From Neurospora tetrasperma FGSC 2508 (taxonomy: Eukaryota > Ascomycota > Sordariomycetes > Sordariales > Sordariaceae), in the NCBI RefSeq assembly GCF_000213175.1, contig NW_009799101.1, forward strand, positions 1,777,470 through 1,841,469: a DNA stretch of 64,000 nt, written 5' to 3'. Below, piece after piece: positions 1-11,863 of this stretch. Made by a program: the position numbers and the translations under genes. Below the pieces are notes generated by a model, which was not told where the DNA came from, did no database searches, and saw only the letters and a list, made by a program, of their open reading frames with translations. Position 1 is the first letter of the stretch, and the number at the start of each line of letters is the position of its first letter.

Positions 1-2268
1 TTTCGTCGGATGTCAGGGTGAGGAGGAGTTTTCATCTCACCAAACAGCTACACCTTTGCCGGCATTTGAAAGGTTAACGCGTTGAACTGCAAAGTAGCGA
101 TAACTCTATTTTCCGTACAAAAGATGGCTACTTTGCCCACCTTCAATTCCATGAATATTGTATGGTGGCGGTACCACACTAACGACTCACATGCCGGCAG
201 AAGTGTGTACACTACACAGAAAGCTTCGGTTTGGCTTATGAACCTAAGTATGTATTCCGGGTTCAACAAGCACGAGTGGCTTGACAGGACAAGCACAACG
301 TAAAAGAAACCTAACGGGATTACACAGGAACAAGGCAACACAAAGACACCCAACTTCAAAGAGGTTCCATATGTGCAAAGAATGATTGGGTCGGGTCGTC
401 AGAAGGCTCGGTCAAATGTTCCAAAGCGAGGGACGGGAAGTGGGAGTGATTAGCCGCCAGCCATGGAGGTGGGATGGTCAGCAGCGCTTTGTGCGTGCCC
501 TCGAGGCGTTGCAAGACCCCTTGGACCCCTAAAAACTAGCAAGCGACCAGGTGGCACGCCGGCATGATCAAATGCGGTCCGTCCAGGAGAAAGCCATCTA
601 ATCCAGACAATGGGGATTCCCGTCTGGCATGTCCGATATGGAACAGGACTGGACCTAGTAAGTATTCGGCCTGGATCCCACACCATCTTCGGCCATTCAG
701 CCATTGCCCGCCTGCCCGGCCTCGATAATGGAACCCACCTCAGCCCGCCCTCGCCGCCCGCTATCCCCGTCTGTCAGATCAATGGCTCCATGCCTCGTGT
801 TTGTGCTGTCTGTCCCCCAGTCTGCTCCCTTGACAAGCCTAGAGGCAAAAGGTAGAATATGTACATAGTACACTACCAAGCACAGGCGTGACATGTCAAC
901 GGCATGCTGCCGGTCTCGGTGATTCTCTTGAGCCCGGTTGCTAGCTGTTTCTCTCCTCCATCATCATGCACACCACCTGGGGCTTCCCATCTTCAATCGG
1001 CCACTCACCTCAAGGCCCCCACCTCGGCCAGCCAGTGCTGCCTTTCACACATCCCCAGTCCGCTCAGCTGGCTGCCCAATATGCGATAAGGGACCTCATC
1101 CTAGCTATGTCGTGTCACCCGGAAAAATAACCGCAAGACCCTCCTGCCTTTCACGGCTGTCCATCCGTATCATAGGAAACCACGTCTTCTTATTTTCCCT
1201 CTCACCTTCGCTAGCGTGGGATATCGTAGCCCGGTGTCATCTGCTGGATCCAAGCAGCTCGCTTTATCGATGTCAGCTTACATCTCTTATCTTGCCCTTC
1301 ACATCCCCAAGATCGCCTGGTCTTCATTCCTCATGAAATTCTCTTTTCTTTCATCTTCCTACCCATACCCAAGAAACAGTTCCAGCTTACACGTGTAAGC
1401 GGAGTGGAAACGAACTAAACGAGGCCGGTACGACAACAACGAATCAACCGTTGACTGGCTGCTGTTCGAATATCACTACAGCTCACGGCGGAACTACCGA
1501 CAACTACGTACAAACAGTTTCGGTAGGCTTATACAAGAGGGAAACACCTCAAGTGCGGAATCCGAAAAGGCTGGGCTCGACATTCACAGGTCCCGATATC
1601 CCGACCTTCCCTCTCATCCCCAACAGACAATACCCCTGAAAGGCCCCCTCTCGCCCCTCCCCGCACTGTTGATCTTCGAGCGGACGGCCGAGCTGTGCGG
1701 GTTTGGAAGCAGAAGCCAGCGAAATTTTCTGGGGCCCTGCTCTGGAACACCTCGAGAACACTTCCCGTCACCGATGTGCCGACCCTCCGCCTCTTCCTTG
1801 CACATTTGATGGGTTTATAGGCAGAGCCGTGCTCTCCGTGGTCTCGAAGGTGTGCTCCTCGTTCGCTCATCGCTGGGCTTCTTTCCGTTCTTTGTTAGAC
1901 CCCGTTTGTCCCGAGCCCCTGGTCACCTTGCTTTTGTTGTCTGTTCAGGCCATCGATTGGTTCTCATTTGTCAGTGTCCCTTACTCGCTCTGTCCGCCAG
2001 GCTGTCCAGAACCCCACACACCATCACCATCGTGGGGAGACGAGCACATTCTTTGAAGTTTGGGTGTCTACTCGATAGCGCCACCACTCGCCTTGCTCAT
2101 CTCCACTGCTGGAAACATTTCTCGGTCTGTCGGTACCCAGTCCAGTTAAAGGGCAGATAAACACCGATTCATATCAGTGCCCTTTTTGAGTATTTCCCCG
2201 AGTACATCGGGCCGGTTTCGATCACTTACACGGAGAACTTGCGGCAACCAACCACACTCGTTGCAACC
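1..2268. other. Intergenic / 5' region of the F-box gene
   Basis: No convincing gene is seen. Open frames here are short, mostly lack an ATG and have no recognisable domain. The last ~800 bases are pyrimidine-rich and probably hold the promoter and 5' leader of the gene starting at 2269. Confidence 0.6.
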
Positions 2269-4524
2269 ATGGATTCACAGCTAAGCAGGCCGACAACGCC
2301 CATATCGGCCAGCAATGGCATACTTGAAAATGGAGAAGTGATGAGGGCAAGGAGCAAGGGACGCGAGAAACTGCTCCGAGGTCTCCAGCGTATCTCATCA
2401 TCACCGGCCTTGGCTCCTTTTCAACGCCAAAGGTCATCGAGCAGTCCCTACCACGGCCATAGCAATCTGTCATGCGTTAGTCTGGCTACGCCCAATGCGC
2501 CATCTCCCTTTGGTCAGACCAGCATCAGTTCTTCATACTTCTCTCACGGAGCGTCCACGGCTTCTTCCAGCGTTCCTTCTACGGCTCCGACCACCCCGGG
2601 CTTCGAGTCGCCCGGTTGCAATGTTTCGGATCCCATGCTGGCGGTCCGCAAAGTTGGCCATCCCATTCATGCGACGACTTCGATCGCCTTACCTCGTCAC
2701 AAGAAAAAGTTGACTACATTCAACCTTTGGGCCAACATGCCGCATGAAATCAGAATCCATGTTCTCTCGTTTCTCACCCCCAAGGAGCTGGTTCGCACAT
2801 CGCGTGTCAGCAAGGACTTGTATAATATGTGCTATGACGGGCAACTCTGGACCAGATGTGACGCCTCGGAGTTCTACCAACAGATACCAGCCGAGGCACT
2901 AGCCCAAATCATTGTATCAGCGGGCTCATTCATTAAGGATCTCAACCTTCGAGGATGTGTGCAGTTGGAGCACCACAGACGCGCAGAGATGGTGGTGAAA
3001 GCTTCTCGCAATCTGGTCAATGCTACCCTGGAAGGTTGCCGAAACCTACAACGGCAGACACTGCACGATTTGATCAAGAGGAACAACAGACTTGTCAACC
3101 TCAATCTTACAGGCTTGCCAGCCGTCTGCAACACAACCCTGAGACTTATTGCCGAGTCCTGCCCGCAGTTGGAGATGCTGAACGTCTCATGGTGCAAACA
3201 CATGGATGCTAAGGCCATCCAAACCGTGTTGGAAGGATGCCCGAAGCTCAAAGACCTGCGAGTCGGTGAGGTCAAGGGATTCAAGGACCTGGAAGTCGCA
3301 AAATCCATCTTTACCACCAACAACCTCGAACGCCTCGTTCTAGCAGGGTGCGAAGATCTGAGTGACGCCGCGCTACAAGTCATGATGCACGGGGTGGATC
3401 CCGAAATCGACGTTCTCACAAACACGCCTATGGTGCCACCTCGAAAACTTCGTCACCTCGATCTTTCCCGATGCAATCGTCTCACCAGCCAGGGCGTTCA
3501 AGCCCTAGGCCACCTGGTTCCAGAGCTCGAAGGTCTAATCCTCTCCGGTATCACGACCCTGACCGACTCGGCAGTGGAACCGATCCTGGCGTCTGCTCCC
3601 CGTCTTACGCACCTTGAACTCGAAGACCTCGGGGAATTAACCAACTCTCTTTTGTCCGAACACCTCGCCAAAGCTCCCTGCGCGAGCAAGCTCGAACACC
3701 TCAGCATTGGCTACTGCGGTAATCTAGGCGACACGGGCATGCTACCCGTCTTCCGCGCTTGCACATCTCTCCGCAGCGTGATTATGGATAACACGCGCAT
3801 CAGCGATTTGGTCCTGGCCGAAGCAGCTTCTATGGTCCGTCAGCGCGCGATGGACGTCAGGCGTCGGGCCATCTCTCTCAGCCCTCAGGAGGTCTCAGGC
3901 TTGCCAAATGTCACTCTACACTTGACCGTCTACGACTGCGGCAACGTCACCTGGACTGGAATCCGCGAAGTCCTCAGCCGAAACACCGAACCCATGAAGA
4001 TTTCTGTTCCTGCCACTGGTACCCCCTCCATCACCCTTACTGAGGAACCATCATCATCCGACCTTACAACCTCCATGTTCGACACCGACAACAAATCCGG
4101 CACCGCCACCACCACGCCCATCAACCCCTCTCCCACCACAAGCACAACCGTCGGTACCACCACCTATTCCTGCCCGCCCACGGAAACAATTGCCCTAAAA
4201 TGCTACTACGGCTGGCAACAAACCGTAGACGAGCACACCAAGCGCGTGCTTCGCGGGTCCTTTCCCTCGGCTCGCCGTCTTGAAGCCAAGTGGGCGCAGT
4301 ATATGCAAGCCGAGGAAGAGGAGCGGGCGGGCGGGGACGGTGCTGGAAGGAGGAGACGCAGGAGAAGAGCGAGGGAGGCCGCGATGGTGCATGCTAACGA
4401 GGAGGGTTTGGGCCATCTAGGTGAGGATGATGAGGATGTTTGGGGGGCTGGAGGTGGTGACGAAGGGATGGGAGTGGCAGGAGGGAGGAGGAGGGCTAGG
4501 ACTGCTGTTTGTGTTGTTATGTGA
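2269..4524 (+). CDS. F-box and leucine-rich-repeat protein
   Basis: Intronless gene of 751 residues. The ATG at 2269 sits in a good fungal context (caaccATGG). An upstream in-frame extension to 2239 begins with TTG and is not favoured. Residues 1-140 are Ser/Pro/Thr-rich and disordered. An F-box follows at about 150-195 (LWANMPHEIRIHVLSFL, then an LVRTSRVSKDLY segment). Leucine-rich repeats of the cysteine-containing type (LxxLxLxxC) run from about 224 to 520. A conserved YYGWQQTVDEHTKRVL segment lies near 643, and the tail has an eight-residue arginine-rich run near 690. F-box proteins dock substrates to SCF (Skp1-cullin-F-box) ubiquitin ligases, and the LRRs normally bind the substrate. The substrate here is unknown. 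The fold resembles yeast Grr1 and fission-yeast Pof2, but I would not claim orthology. Confidence 0.9.
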   Translation: MDSQLSRPTTPISASNGILENGEVMRARSKGREKLLRGLQRISSSPALAPFQRQRSSSSPYHGHSNLSCVSLATPNAPSPFGQTSISSSYFSHGASTASSSVPSTAPTTPGFESPGCNVSDPMLAVRKVGHPIHATTSIALPRHKKKLTTFNLWANMPHEIRIHVLSFLTPKELVRTSRVSKDLYNMCYDGQLWTRCDASEFYQQIPAEALAQIIVSAGSFIKDLNLRGCVQLEHHRRAEMVVKASRNLVNATLEGCRNLQRQTLHDLIKRNNRLVNLNLTGLPAVCNTTLRLIAESCPQLEMLNVSWCKHMDAKAIQTVLEGCPKLKDLRVGEVKGFKDLEVAKSIFTTNNLERLVLAGCEDLSDAALQVMMHGVDPEIDVLTNTPMVPPRKLRHLDLSRCNRLTSQGVQALGHLVPELEGLILSGITTLTDSAVEPILASAPRLTHLELEDLGELTNSLLSEHLAKAPCASKLEHLSIGYCGNLGDTGMLPVFRACTSLRSVIMDNTRISDLVLAEAASMVRQRAMDVRRRAISLSPQEVSGLPNVTLHLTVYDCGNVTWTGIREVLSRNTEPMKISVPATGTPSITLTEEPSSSDLTTSMFDTDNKSGTATTTPINPSPTTSTTVGTTTYSCPPTETIALKCYYGWQQTVDEHTKRVLRGSFPSARRLEAKWAQYMQAEEEERAGGDGAGRRRRRRRAREAAMVHANEEGLGHLGEDDEDVWGAGGGDEGMGVAGGRRRARTAVCVVM

Positions 4525-4770
4525 TTCTTGTGATTTTGGGTGGTTGTACAAGGAGTACGTGATGTTTCTCGTGGTTTGCGTTGGGGCCTTTTTAGAGGCC
4601 TATCGATGTGGGTTCATATATAAGAAGCGTGTTTTTGTGGCATTTTGTGGGCATGGGATGCATATGAGTTCGGGCATGGTCGAGGCGTTTCTTAAAGGGT
4701 ACAGGAGACTTGGATTCGGTTTCGTAGGACCGAAATACACAGTAAGAGGGTTTAAAGAGAGTGTCGGGGG

Positions 4771-5547
4771 GGGGGGGGGGGAGAGAAAAAGAGACAGGAA
4801 ACAAGAAGAAGCTGGCGCCAAGACCTTTTCGGGACAGGTTACGCGGGTTGAACAATATTCGTGTTTTCTCGGGATTTATTCGTTATTCAACCTATTCTTT
4901 TCGTCTTCATCCTTTGCTTGATCATTATCATAACGGTCACTTCAAGCACTTGCCGTCCTTCTAGCGTATCTGTCAGTTGCTTTCCTGTATTCATAGAATA
5001 GCAGTCGTTTTGCTGTACGCATATGAAGATCTGCTTAAGAAGAAGAATAGTTTATTCCTAGGATCCAGACGTCTCATGTGAACTTATCCACCATTGTCTG
5101 TCGGAAGTTCGTTCCTGTACCAGGACACTCGCCGGTAACTCAATTACCTCATTACTACATGCCGAGCAAAGCTTCTTAACCCTCCAAGGCCTCTTTCGAA
5201 CCACACACGTTCAAATACCACACATCTGTTCATCTGCCGTGGCAGCCGCTCAGGATCACAATCCTCGTCCTACTTCCCTTGCCCGCTCGTCGGCTGCCTA
5301 CGGCTGCAGAATCGAGTCGCACAGCATATGTCCGTTCTTCCTGATTGCGGAGAGAAATCGAGATAATGTCCTGTCGTTTTGTTGACAGGCGGGCCCATTG
5401 TGACTATGGAACTCATTGTTGATGATCGAGGAGGCTTCGAGACGAGTAATCCTCTCACATAAACAACACGCGAGTAGAACATGAAGGAATTAGAAGGAAA
5501 ATGACAACAGCACCAACAAGACCACCACTACAGCGAACTGGAGGACA
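4771..5547 (+). repeat. Left copy of a 777-bp duplicated arm
   Basis: This segment reappears at 6121-6897 (constant offset 1350), with no difference seen on reading. It begins inside a 16-G run (4766-4781) and ends exactly where the N run begins. Confidence 0.95.
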
Positions 5548-6120
5548 NNNNNNNNNNNNNNNNNNNNNNNNNNNNNNNNNNNNNNNNNNNNNNNNNNNNN
5601 NNNNNNNNNNNNNNNNNNNNNNNNNNNNNNNNNNNNNNNNNNNNNNNNNNNNNNNNNNNNNNNNNNNNNNNNNNNNNNNNNNNNNNNNNNNNNNNNNNNN
5701 NNNNNNNNNNNNNNNNNNNNNNNNNNNNNNNNNNNNNNNNNNNNNNNNNNNNNNNNNNNNNNNNNNNNNNNNNNNNNNNNNNNNNNNNNNNNNNNNNNNN
5801 NNNNNNNNNNNNNNNNNNNNNNNNNNNNNNNNNNNNNNNNNNNNNNNNNNNNNNNNNNNNNNNNNNNNNNNNNNNNNNNNNNNNNNNNNNNNNNNNNNNN
5901 NNNNNNNNNNNNNNNNNNNNNNNNNNNNNNNNNNNNNNNNNNNNNNNNNNNNNNNNNNNNNNNNNNNNNNNNNNNNNNNNNNNNNNNNNNNNNNNNNNNN
6001 NNNNNNNNNNNNNNNNNNNNNNNNNNNNNNNNNNNNNNNNNNNNNNNNNNNNNNNNNNNNNNNNNNNNNNNNNNNNNNNNNNNNNNNNNNNNNNNNNNNN
6101 NNNNNNNNNNNNNNNNNNNN
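5548..6120. other. Assembly gap (573 N)
   Basis: Run of unknown bases. Because both flanks carry the same 777 bp, the gap probably marks two contigs that overlap rather than truly missing sequence. Confidence 0.95.
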
Positions 6121-6897
6121 GGGGGGGGGGGAGAGAAAAAGAGACAGGAAACAAGAAGAAGCTGGCGCCAAGACCTTTTCGGGACAGGTTACGCGGGTTG
6201 AACAATATTCGTGTTTTCTCGGGATTTATTCGTTATTCAACCTATTCTTTTCGTCTTCATCCTTTGCTTGATCATTATCATAACGGTCACTTCAAGCACT
6301 TGCCGTCCTTCTAGCGTATCTGTCAGTTGCTTTCCTGTATTCATAGAATAGCAGTCGTTTTGCTGTACGCATATGAAGATCTGCTTAAGAAGAAGAATAG
6401 TTTATTCCTAGGATCCAGACGTCTCATGTGAACTTATCCACCATTGTCTGTCGGAAGTTCGTTCCTGTACCAGGACACTCGCCGGTAACTCAATTACCTC
6501 ATTACTACATGCCGAGCAAAGCTTCTTAACCCTCCAAGGCCTCTTTCGAACCACACACGTTCAAATACCACACATCTGTTCATCTGCCGTGGCAGCCGCT
6601 CAGGATCACAATCCTCGTCCTACTTCCCTTGCCCGCTCGTCGGCTGCCTACGGCTGCAGAATCGAGTCGCACAGCATATGTCCGTTCTTCCTGATTGCGG
6701 AGAGAAATCGAGATAATGTCCTGTCGTTTTGTTGACAGGCGGGCCCATTGTGACTATGGAACTCATTGTTGATGATCGAGGAGGCTTCGAGACGAGTAAT
6801 CCTCTCACATAAACAACACGCGAGTAGAACATGAAGGAATTAGAAGGAAAATGACAACAGCACCAACAAGACCACCACTACAGCGAACTGGAGGACA
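6121..6897 (+). repeat. Right copy of the 777-bp duplicated arm
   Basis: Same sequence as 4771-5547. It starts at the poly-G run straight after the gap and continues past 6897 into unique sequence, as expected for the start of a second contig. Confidence 0.95.
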
Positions 6898-8089
6898 GTA
6901 CAACCTCAACTGGAAGTACGACGGGAGCGGTTGAGTCTAACGTGGACTTTTCGGGTGGCAGGCAGACATATTTTTGTGTAACTTGACTCTGGCCAAACCC
7001 AGATTTCATTCGAAAACCACAAGGTAGGGAGATCTGGATCCAGAGAAGACGGAGATGAGGCTATCTAGGTAGAATGGTGAAGTTTCAGGAGTTGGAAGTG
7101 GATGTGGATGTGAACAAACCTGGAGAGACCTACTTGGAGGTTGAGAAAGTTCGAGTGGGGTCTTTGGAAGAGGGCGGGCAGTTCCCCTATGCGACATGTA
7201 CTTACCTGCCCTCCTGGTTCAAGAGCCGTCAGTGTGTTAGTGAACACATTGGACAGCGGCGTTCTTCACTATCTCGTTATCAAACACTCGTCATTTGCGC
7301 AAGTGGGTACTCCGGTATTAGCAAAACATCAGCGTAAGATGAAGAATGGATGATTTGACGTTACTCGGATGCAGAAAAATAAAGGCAGCATATTCTAATA
7401 CTATTGTCTGTCATGGGTTGACCTAGGACTCTTCTTCTGATGGTATCCATCACTCTGGCCAGCGGAGGTTGTGATTGTGTGGTACGTTTGATGGCGAGAA
7501 CGACGCAAACAGGACACCTAGGAACCTACCGGCAGCTGGCCACAGGTACAAGGCACCTTCCAGAGACTTTGCCCGCCTGCCCTTGCCGTGGGGAACGCCA
7601 TCAGATTTGCCCAGAAGCAGCCACTGAATGCAGGACAGGCGTAGCACAACGCGGGGAATGAAGTCACTGTCAAGTGTCAATCACTTCCACTTCAGCTGTG
7701 GACGCTCTTGTCGTCATGGCATGGCATTGTGGTGTCTTTTGCTTCAAGTTTGCTTCCACTGATGGGAGATATCGATAAGTGACCGAATAGTACACAGATG
7801 CAGAAGCTTCAGAAATAACATCCCCGGGCATCAGAACTGGGCAAAGTTCGTTGACATGCTTGGCCATTGCATGTTCCATCGCAGTAAGGTACTTCGACCT
7901 TGTTGTGGTAGGGATGCAATGGATGCCCTGGTAGTGTAGTGGTACCGACCCCAGGCTGTTACCAGCCGTAGAGGTGCCTTGCGTAGAGGTAGGCGTGTCT
8001 GGACGGGAGGTAGGGGAGGTAGGGGAGAGCTCCTGAGCTTCCCTGCACCAGGGCATGGGGCTGCCACCACTCTCCTACATACCCGTCTG

Positions 8090-8500
8090 TGTCGACCCCT
8101 CTTCCTCTTTTTGCTCGATTCCCGTCGTCTTTCCATCCAAGTTCCCGGCGTCGTTCTCCAAATTTGTTAGTGTGAAATTTAACCGTCTTTCATCATCCCT
8201 CCCGTCCACTTTTTCCACCTCCCACTCTACCTTCTCTGTTTCTCTCTCTACCTCTTTCTCTTCTACACCTTCCCACCTCAACCTTTCACGCCCCTCTTGT
8301 ATCCGCTCCGAATCCCTTCCTCTTTACCTACCTCTCTCTACATCTCTACTCCATCCGTCCCTCCTCACCTCCCCGTTGCCGGACATTCTTCTTATCTCCT
8401 CCTCCCCTCCCCGGCACTTTGATCTACTGAGTGTGAGTCTTCTCCTTCGCCCAACGCTTCCACTTCAAAGCAACAACCTACCTAAGCATCGCCTCCCCGG
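8090..8500 (+). promoter_or_regulatory. Pyrimidine-rich tract upstream of the KH gene
   Basis: About 400 bases with a strong C/T bias on the plus strand (many cttctcc, cctctctc and tccctcc blocks). CT-rich tracts are common in promoters and leaders of highly expressed filamentous-fungal genes. That this one promotes the gene at 9239 is inference. Confidence 0.4.
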
Positions 8501-9238
8501 TTGCCCTTGACCTCCTTGGCATGGGTGAGGGAGGAAACCGACAGCATTCCGACTACGGACTGCATCCACCACACGCTCTGAGCCTCAGTCTCTGATAGTG
8601 ACTCGAGGTAGCCTCGACTAACACGCCCTGTCTGTACTATTCAGCTAGAACTCTATAGACCATCAGTCCCGTAGCTGAGTGCTTGCCTGCCGCTCAAACC
8701 CTCCCCAAAAAAAAAAGGTACGTGCATCCGGGCCCCCGGACCTGCCTGCCCCGCTACTAGGGAGCCGCCCACTCCACCGTCTGCAGGGACAGCTCTGCAA
8801 CGGCCCACCATTTGTCCTTCTGTTTTGCTGCGTTCGCGGCCTTCCATCACTTCCAAGTATCTGATCTGTGATTTCGAGTTTCCAGCAAAGAAAGTGCATC
8901 TGTTCTGTTGGTCCTCAAGTTTGTACCGTTGGTTCCCTTCCATCTGTCGTTTACCCTGTGGCTTACCTAAGGCTCCTGCCGATATTGGGGTGCAGCAACA
9001 AGAGCTTGAGCTTTTCTTTGTCACATTCCCCACTGACTTTGGCCAGACTTCCCCCAACACCACCTTCGGCCATCAAGTCAAACCACCCCAATCCAGTTCC
9101 CTCTCCCAACGTGAACAACTACCTGTCTACAAGCTAGGTAGTTCGTCTACTAATCTTCTCCTCCTCCATCCAGATTAGACTTTTACTCCTCAAACGTCGT
9201 CCCAGCCCTTTCAGTTCCCACCTTCTCGGGCATACATC

Positions 9239-10462
9239 ATGTCTGCCAGCCAAGACCCCATTCCGGCCAACGGTGGCAGCATCGAGGAGAACCTCGATCA
9301 CCTCAAGCTCGATGACAATGAGCCTCGCCTCGGTCCCGATGGCGAGCCTGCCCCCAGAACCGACGAAGAATACGCCCAGACTACCCTTACTCTGAGAGCT
9401 ATCGTGTCTTCCAAAGAAGCTGGTGTGATCATCGGCAAGGGCGGCCAGAATGTTGCCAACCTCCGTGACGAAACTGGCGTCAAGGCTGGTGTTAGCAAGG
9501 TTGTCCAGGGTGTTCATGACCGCGTCCTGACCATTACCGGAGGCTGCGATGCTGTCTCCAAGGCGTACGCTGTTGTCGCTCGCTCCCTTCTCGAAGGCGC
9601 CCCGTCTGTTGGCATGGGTGGCGTCATCTCTGCCAACGGCACTCATCGTACGATTGAACCCATTGAAATGCTTTGAGCACCGCTAATCTCATGTGTAGCC
9701 ATCAAGTTGCTCATCTCCCACAACCAGATGGGCACAGTCATCGGCCGCCAAGGCCTCAAGATCAAGCACATCCAGGATGTCTCGGGCGTTCGCATGGTTG
9801 CGCAGAAGGAGATGCTGCCGCAATCAACCGAACGCGTAGTTGAGGTGCAGGGTACTCCCGAGGGCATTCAGCGCGCTGTCTGGGAGATTTGCAAGTGCCT
9901 GGTCGATGACTGGCAGCGGGGCACCGGCACCGTTTTGTACAACCCTGTTGTCCGCGGCGGTGGCCAACCTCTCGGCGGCGATCGCAACTATCCCCAGGAA
10001 AGGTCGTACGGTAGCTCCCGTGTCACACGGACTGGCAATGGTGCCGATTTCAGCAGCAACAGTGGTGGACGCCCTTACAACCGTCGTTCTGATTCCGACG
10101 CCGCCTCTCGTGGCCCTCCTACCCATGATGAGAACGGGGAGGAACTCCAGACCCAGAACATCAGCATCCCCGCTGATATGGTTGGCTGCATTATTGGACG
10201 TCAAGGCACCAAGATTAGCGAAATTCGCAAGGCCTCTGGTGCGCGCATCTCGATTGCCAAGGTGAGTGATGAGCCTCTTATATGTTGACTGTGAAACGGC
10301 CATTAACATGACCAATAGGGCCCTCATGACGAATCTGGCGAGCGCATGTTCACCATTATGGGCTCCGCCAAGGCCAACGAGACAGCTCTGTACCTCCTCT
10401 ACGAGAACCTGGAGGCGGAGAAGACGCGCCGCTCTCAGCAAGCTCAGGAGCCTTCCGAGTAG
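9239..10462 (+). CDS. Triple KH-domain RNA-binding protein (PCBP/Rnc1/Pbp2 type)
   Basis: Three exons, 9239-9647, 9699-10261 and 10319-10462, give 371 residues. The 51- and 57-nt introns have GTACGA/GTGAGT donors and TAG acceptors. Phases match, and the first junction restores the start of KH2 (HPIKLLISHNQMG). KH1 lies at about 50-115 (GKGG at 66-69), KH2 at about 137-205 (GRQG at 152-155) and KH3 at about 287-360 (GRQG at 303-306). All three GxxG loops are intact, so each domain should bind single-stranded, usually C/U-rich, RNA. A disordered Gly/Ser/Arg linker separates KH2 and KH3. This 2+1 layout matches poly(C)-binding proteins, S. pombe Rnc1 and yeast Pbp2/Hek2, which control mRNA stability or localisation. 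Targets cannot be read from the sequence. Confidence 0.93.
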
Positions 10463-11348
10463 AGTGCGGAGGAATCATATGGCGCGAGGCTGTAGCCAAC
10501 AAAACTCTTTCATTTGCTGAAAGAGTTGATGGCGGCAGTATTTCAGTTATTTGACCACATTACCCAGGTTGTTTTACATTAAAGGAAAACGTTCGGCAGC
10601 CCCTTGTTATGAGTCGTTCCGAAAATGACAGCCCGCAAGGCTCGGAATTGTGGCAGGAAGCACAACAGGACGACAGTTTCTTGATCAAAAGCATAGTCGA
10701 CGGACCACTTTCGGTTCTCCTTTACGAACTGGGTCATTCCCTATCCCGCATTGTATTCGGCAACACCTCCCTTATCTCGCCAGTTTTCACACTTTTTGCC
10801 TAGATAGGCCGCGCAAGCTGGCCTGGGTGGTGGAAATTTTGGTGTGAGGGCACTCAGACTACAAGCCTTGTCTTTGACTTGGTGTCGTTGTTTGTATCCC
10901 ACGAGCCGATTCCAGCATCGACATGGGATAGTCCGGCGTGTTTGCAGCAGACATCCATGCGATTCCTTACACCGTTCAACATCTTTCCCGCATCTCATCA
11001 CCCGAGCCTGTTGGCGTGCTTTTCCAGCATTCAGCACTACCGCCGAGGCCTCTCCCATCTCTTACACCGAATCTTTTTTTTACTGCGCTGATACATACGA
11101 CAGTCCTGAGGTGGTGTCCATGATCAGGAACTATAACAAAGTGCTGGGATCTGGCCAGAACGTCAACCACCCGTTAAGTGGAGGTTTAAACCTGCTTGGT
11201 AGTCAGTTAGGCATAGATAGCACAAAAACGAAGGGCAATAAATGTCGCTCTTTTGGTCCAGTTGTGTTTTTCGCACTTCCCTCTACACTACACGTATGTG
11301 ACTATGCCTAGGTTTGTCATGTCCCCCGGTTTCGGCACATTCTGATCC

Positions 11349-11430
11349 AGGGGGAGCTGCCCCTGGAATCTTACGCTAGACCCCGCAAAAAGGGCAAGTG
11401 AAACTGGCGGCGCTAGCGTAGGCCGACCCC
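11349..11430. repeat. Pair of short inverted repeats
   Basis: A 20-bp near-palindrome, CCAGGGGGAGCTGCCCCTGG, is followed by TACGCTAG and, about 35 bases later, its complement CTAGCGTA. Both could fold in DNA or RNA. No coding frame covers them. Confidence 0.5.
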
Positions 11431-11742
11431 TGGTTCCCACCAAATAAGGTTAGATAGCGTAAAGCGCAGTGGTGATTACGGCGCATGTGCCGGCCAATCT
11501 TGACAGGATGACAGGGCTGGGCGCACGAAATGGGGCATGGAGCTTGATGGAAAAGCCACCCTGTCCGGATGACGGATGTACATACAAGAACCTCTACGGA
11601 CAGCGTCTTCCATGATTACTGTACGTGAGATTTCCTCGACCAACATTGTCCAATTGATTGAGCAGCCAATCCGTTCAAGACATCTTGTCTATATTCGAGC
11701 CGACCCCGATAGACCTTTGATTCTGTTATTTATCTCCCCTTT

Positions 11743-11777
11743 TTCCCCTCCCTCCCTCCCTCCCTCCCTTCCTTCCT
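11743..11777 (+). repeat. CCCT/CCTT microsatellite before hut1
   Basis: Tandem tccc units pass into ttcc units about 90 bp upstream of the hut1 ATG. It is probably part of the promoter or 5' leader. Confidence 0.6.
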
Positions 11778-11863
11778 CTTGTTGAGGGCCGTTTGAGTGT
11801 ATCATCACACAACCGCGAATCACAATACCACGGCATCGGCCACAAAAACTACACAGCACCGTC

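Larger units (their letters stand above)
4525..9238. other. Intergenic region holding an assembly gap
   Basis: Contains the 3' end of the F-box transcript, the duplicated arms and N run described separately, and the long leader of the KH gene. No gene is supported. Long frames crossing the N run are artefacts of unknown bases. Confidence 0.7.
10463..11863. other. Intergenic, KH gene 3' end to hut1
   Basis: No gene is supported. It holds two compact inverted repeats around 11349-11430 and a CCCT/CCTT tract at about 11743-11777 just before hut1. Confidence 0.6.

Noticed and set aside
48-359. 103-codon minus-strand hydrophobic frame at the window start
   Set aside because: It begins with TTG and has no conserved pattern or supporting splice sites.
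5455-6271. Long frames crossing the N run
   Set aside because: They exist only because unknown bases contain no stops.
7930-7990. tRNA-like A-box (TGGTAGTGTAGTGGT)
   Set aside because: No matching B-box, acceptor stem or cloverleaf could be drawn.
11089-11110. acatacgac, the start of Neurospora-type 5S rRNA
   Set aside because: The following bases do not match 5S rRNA at all.
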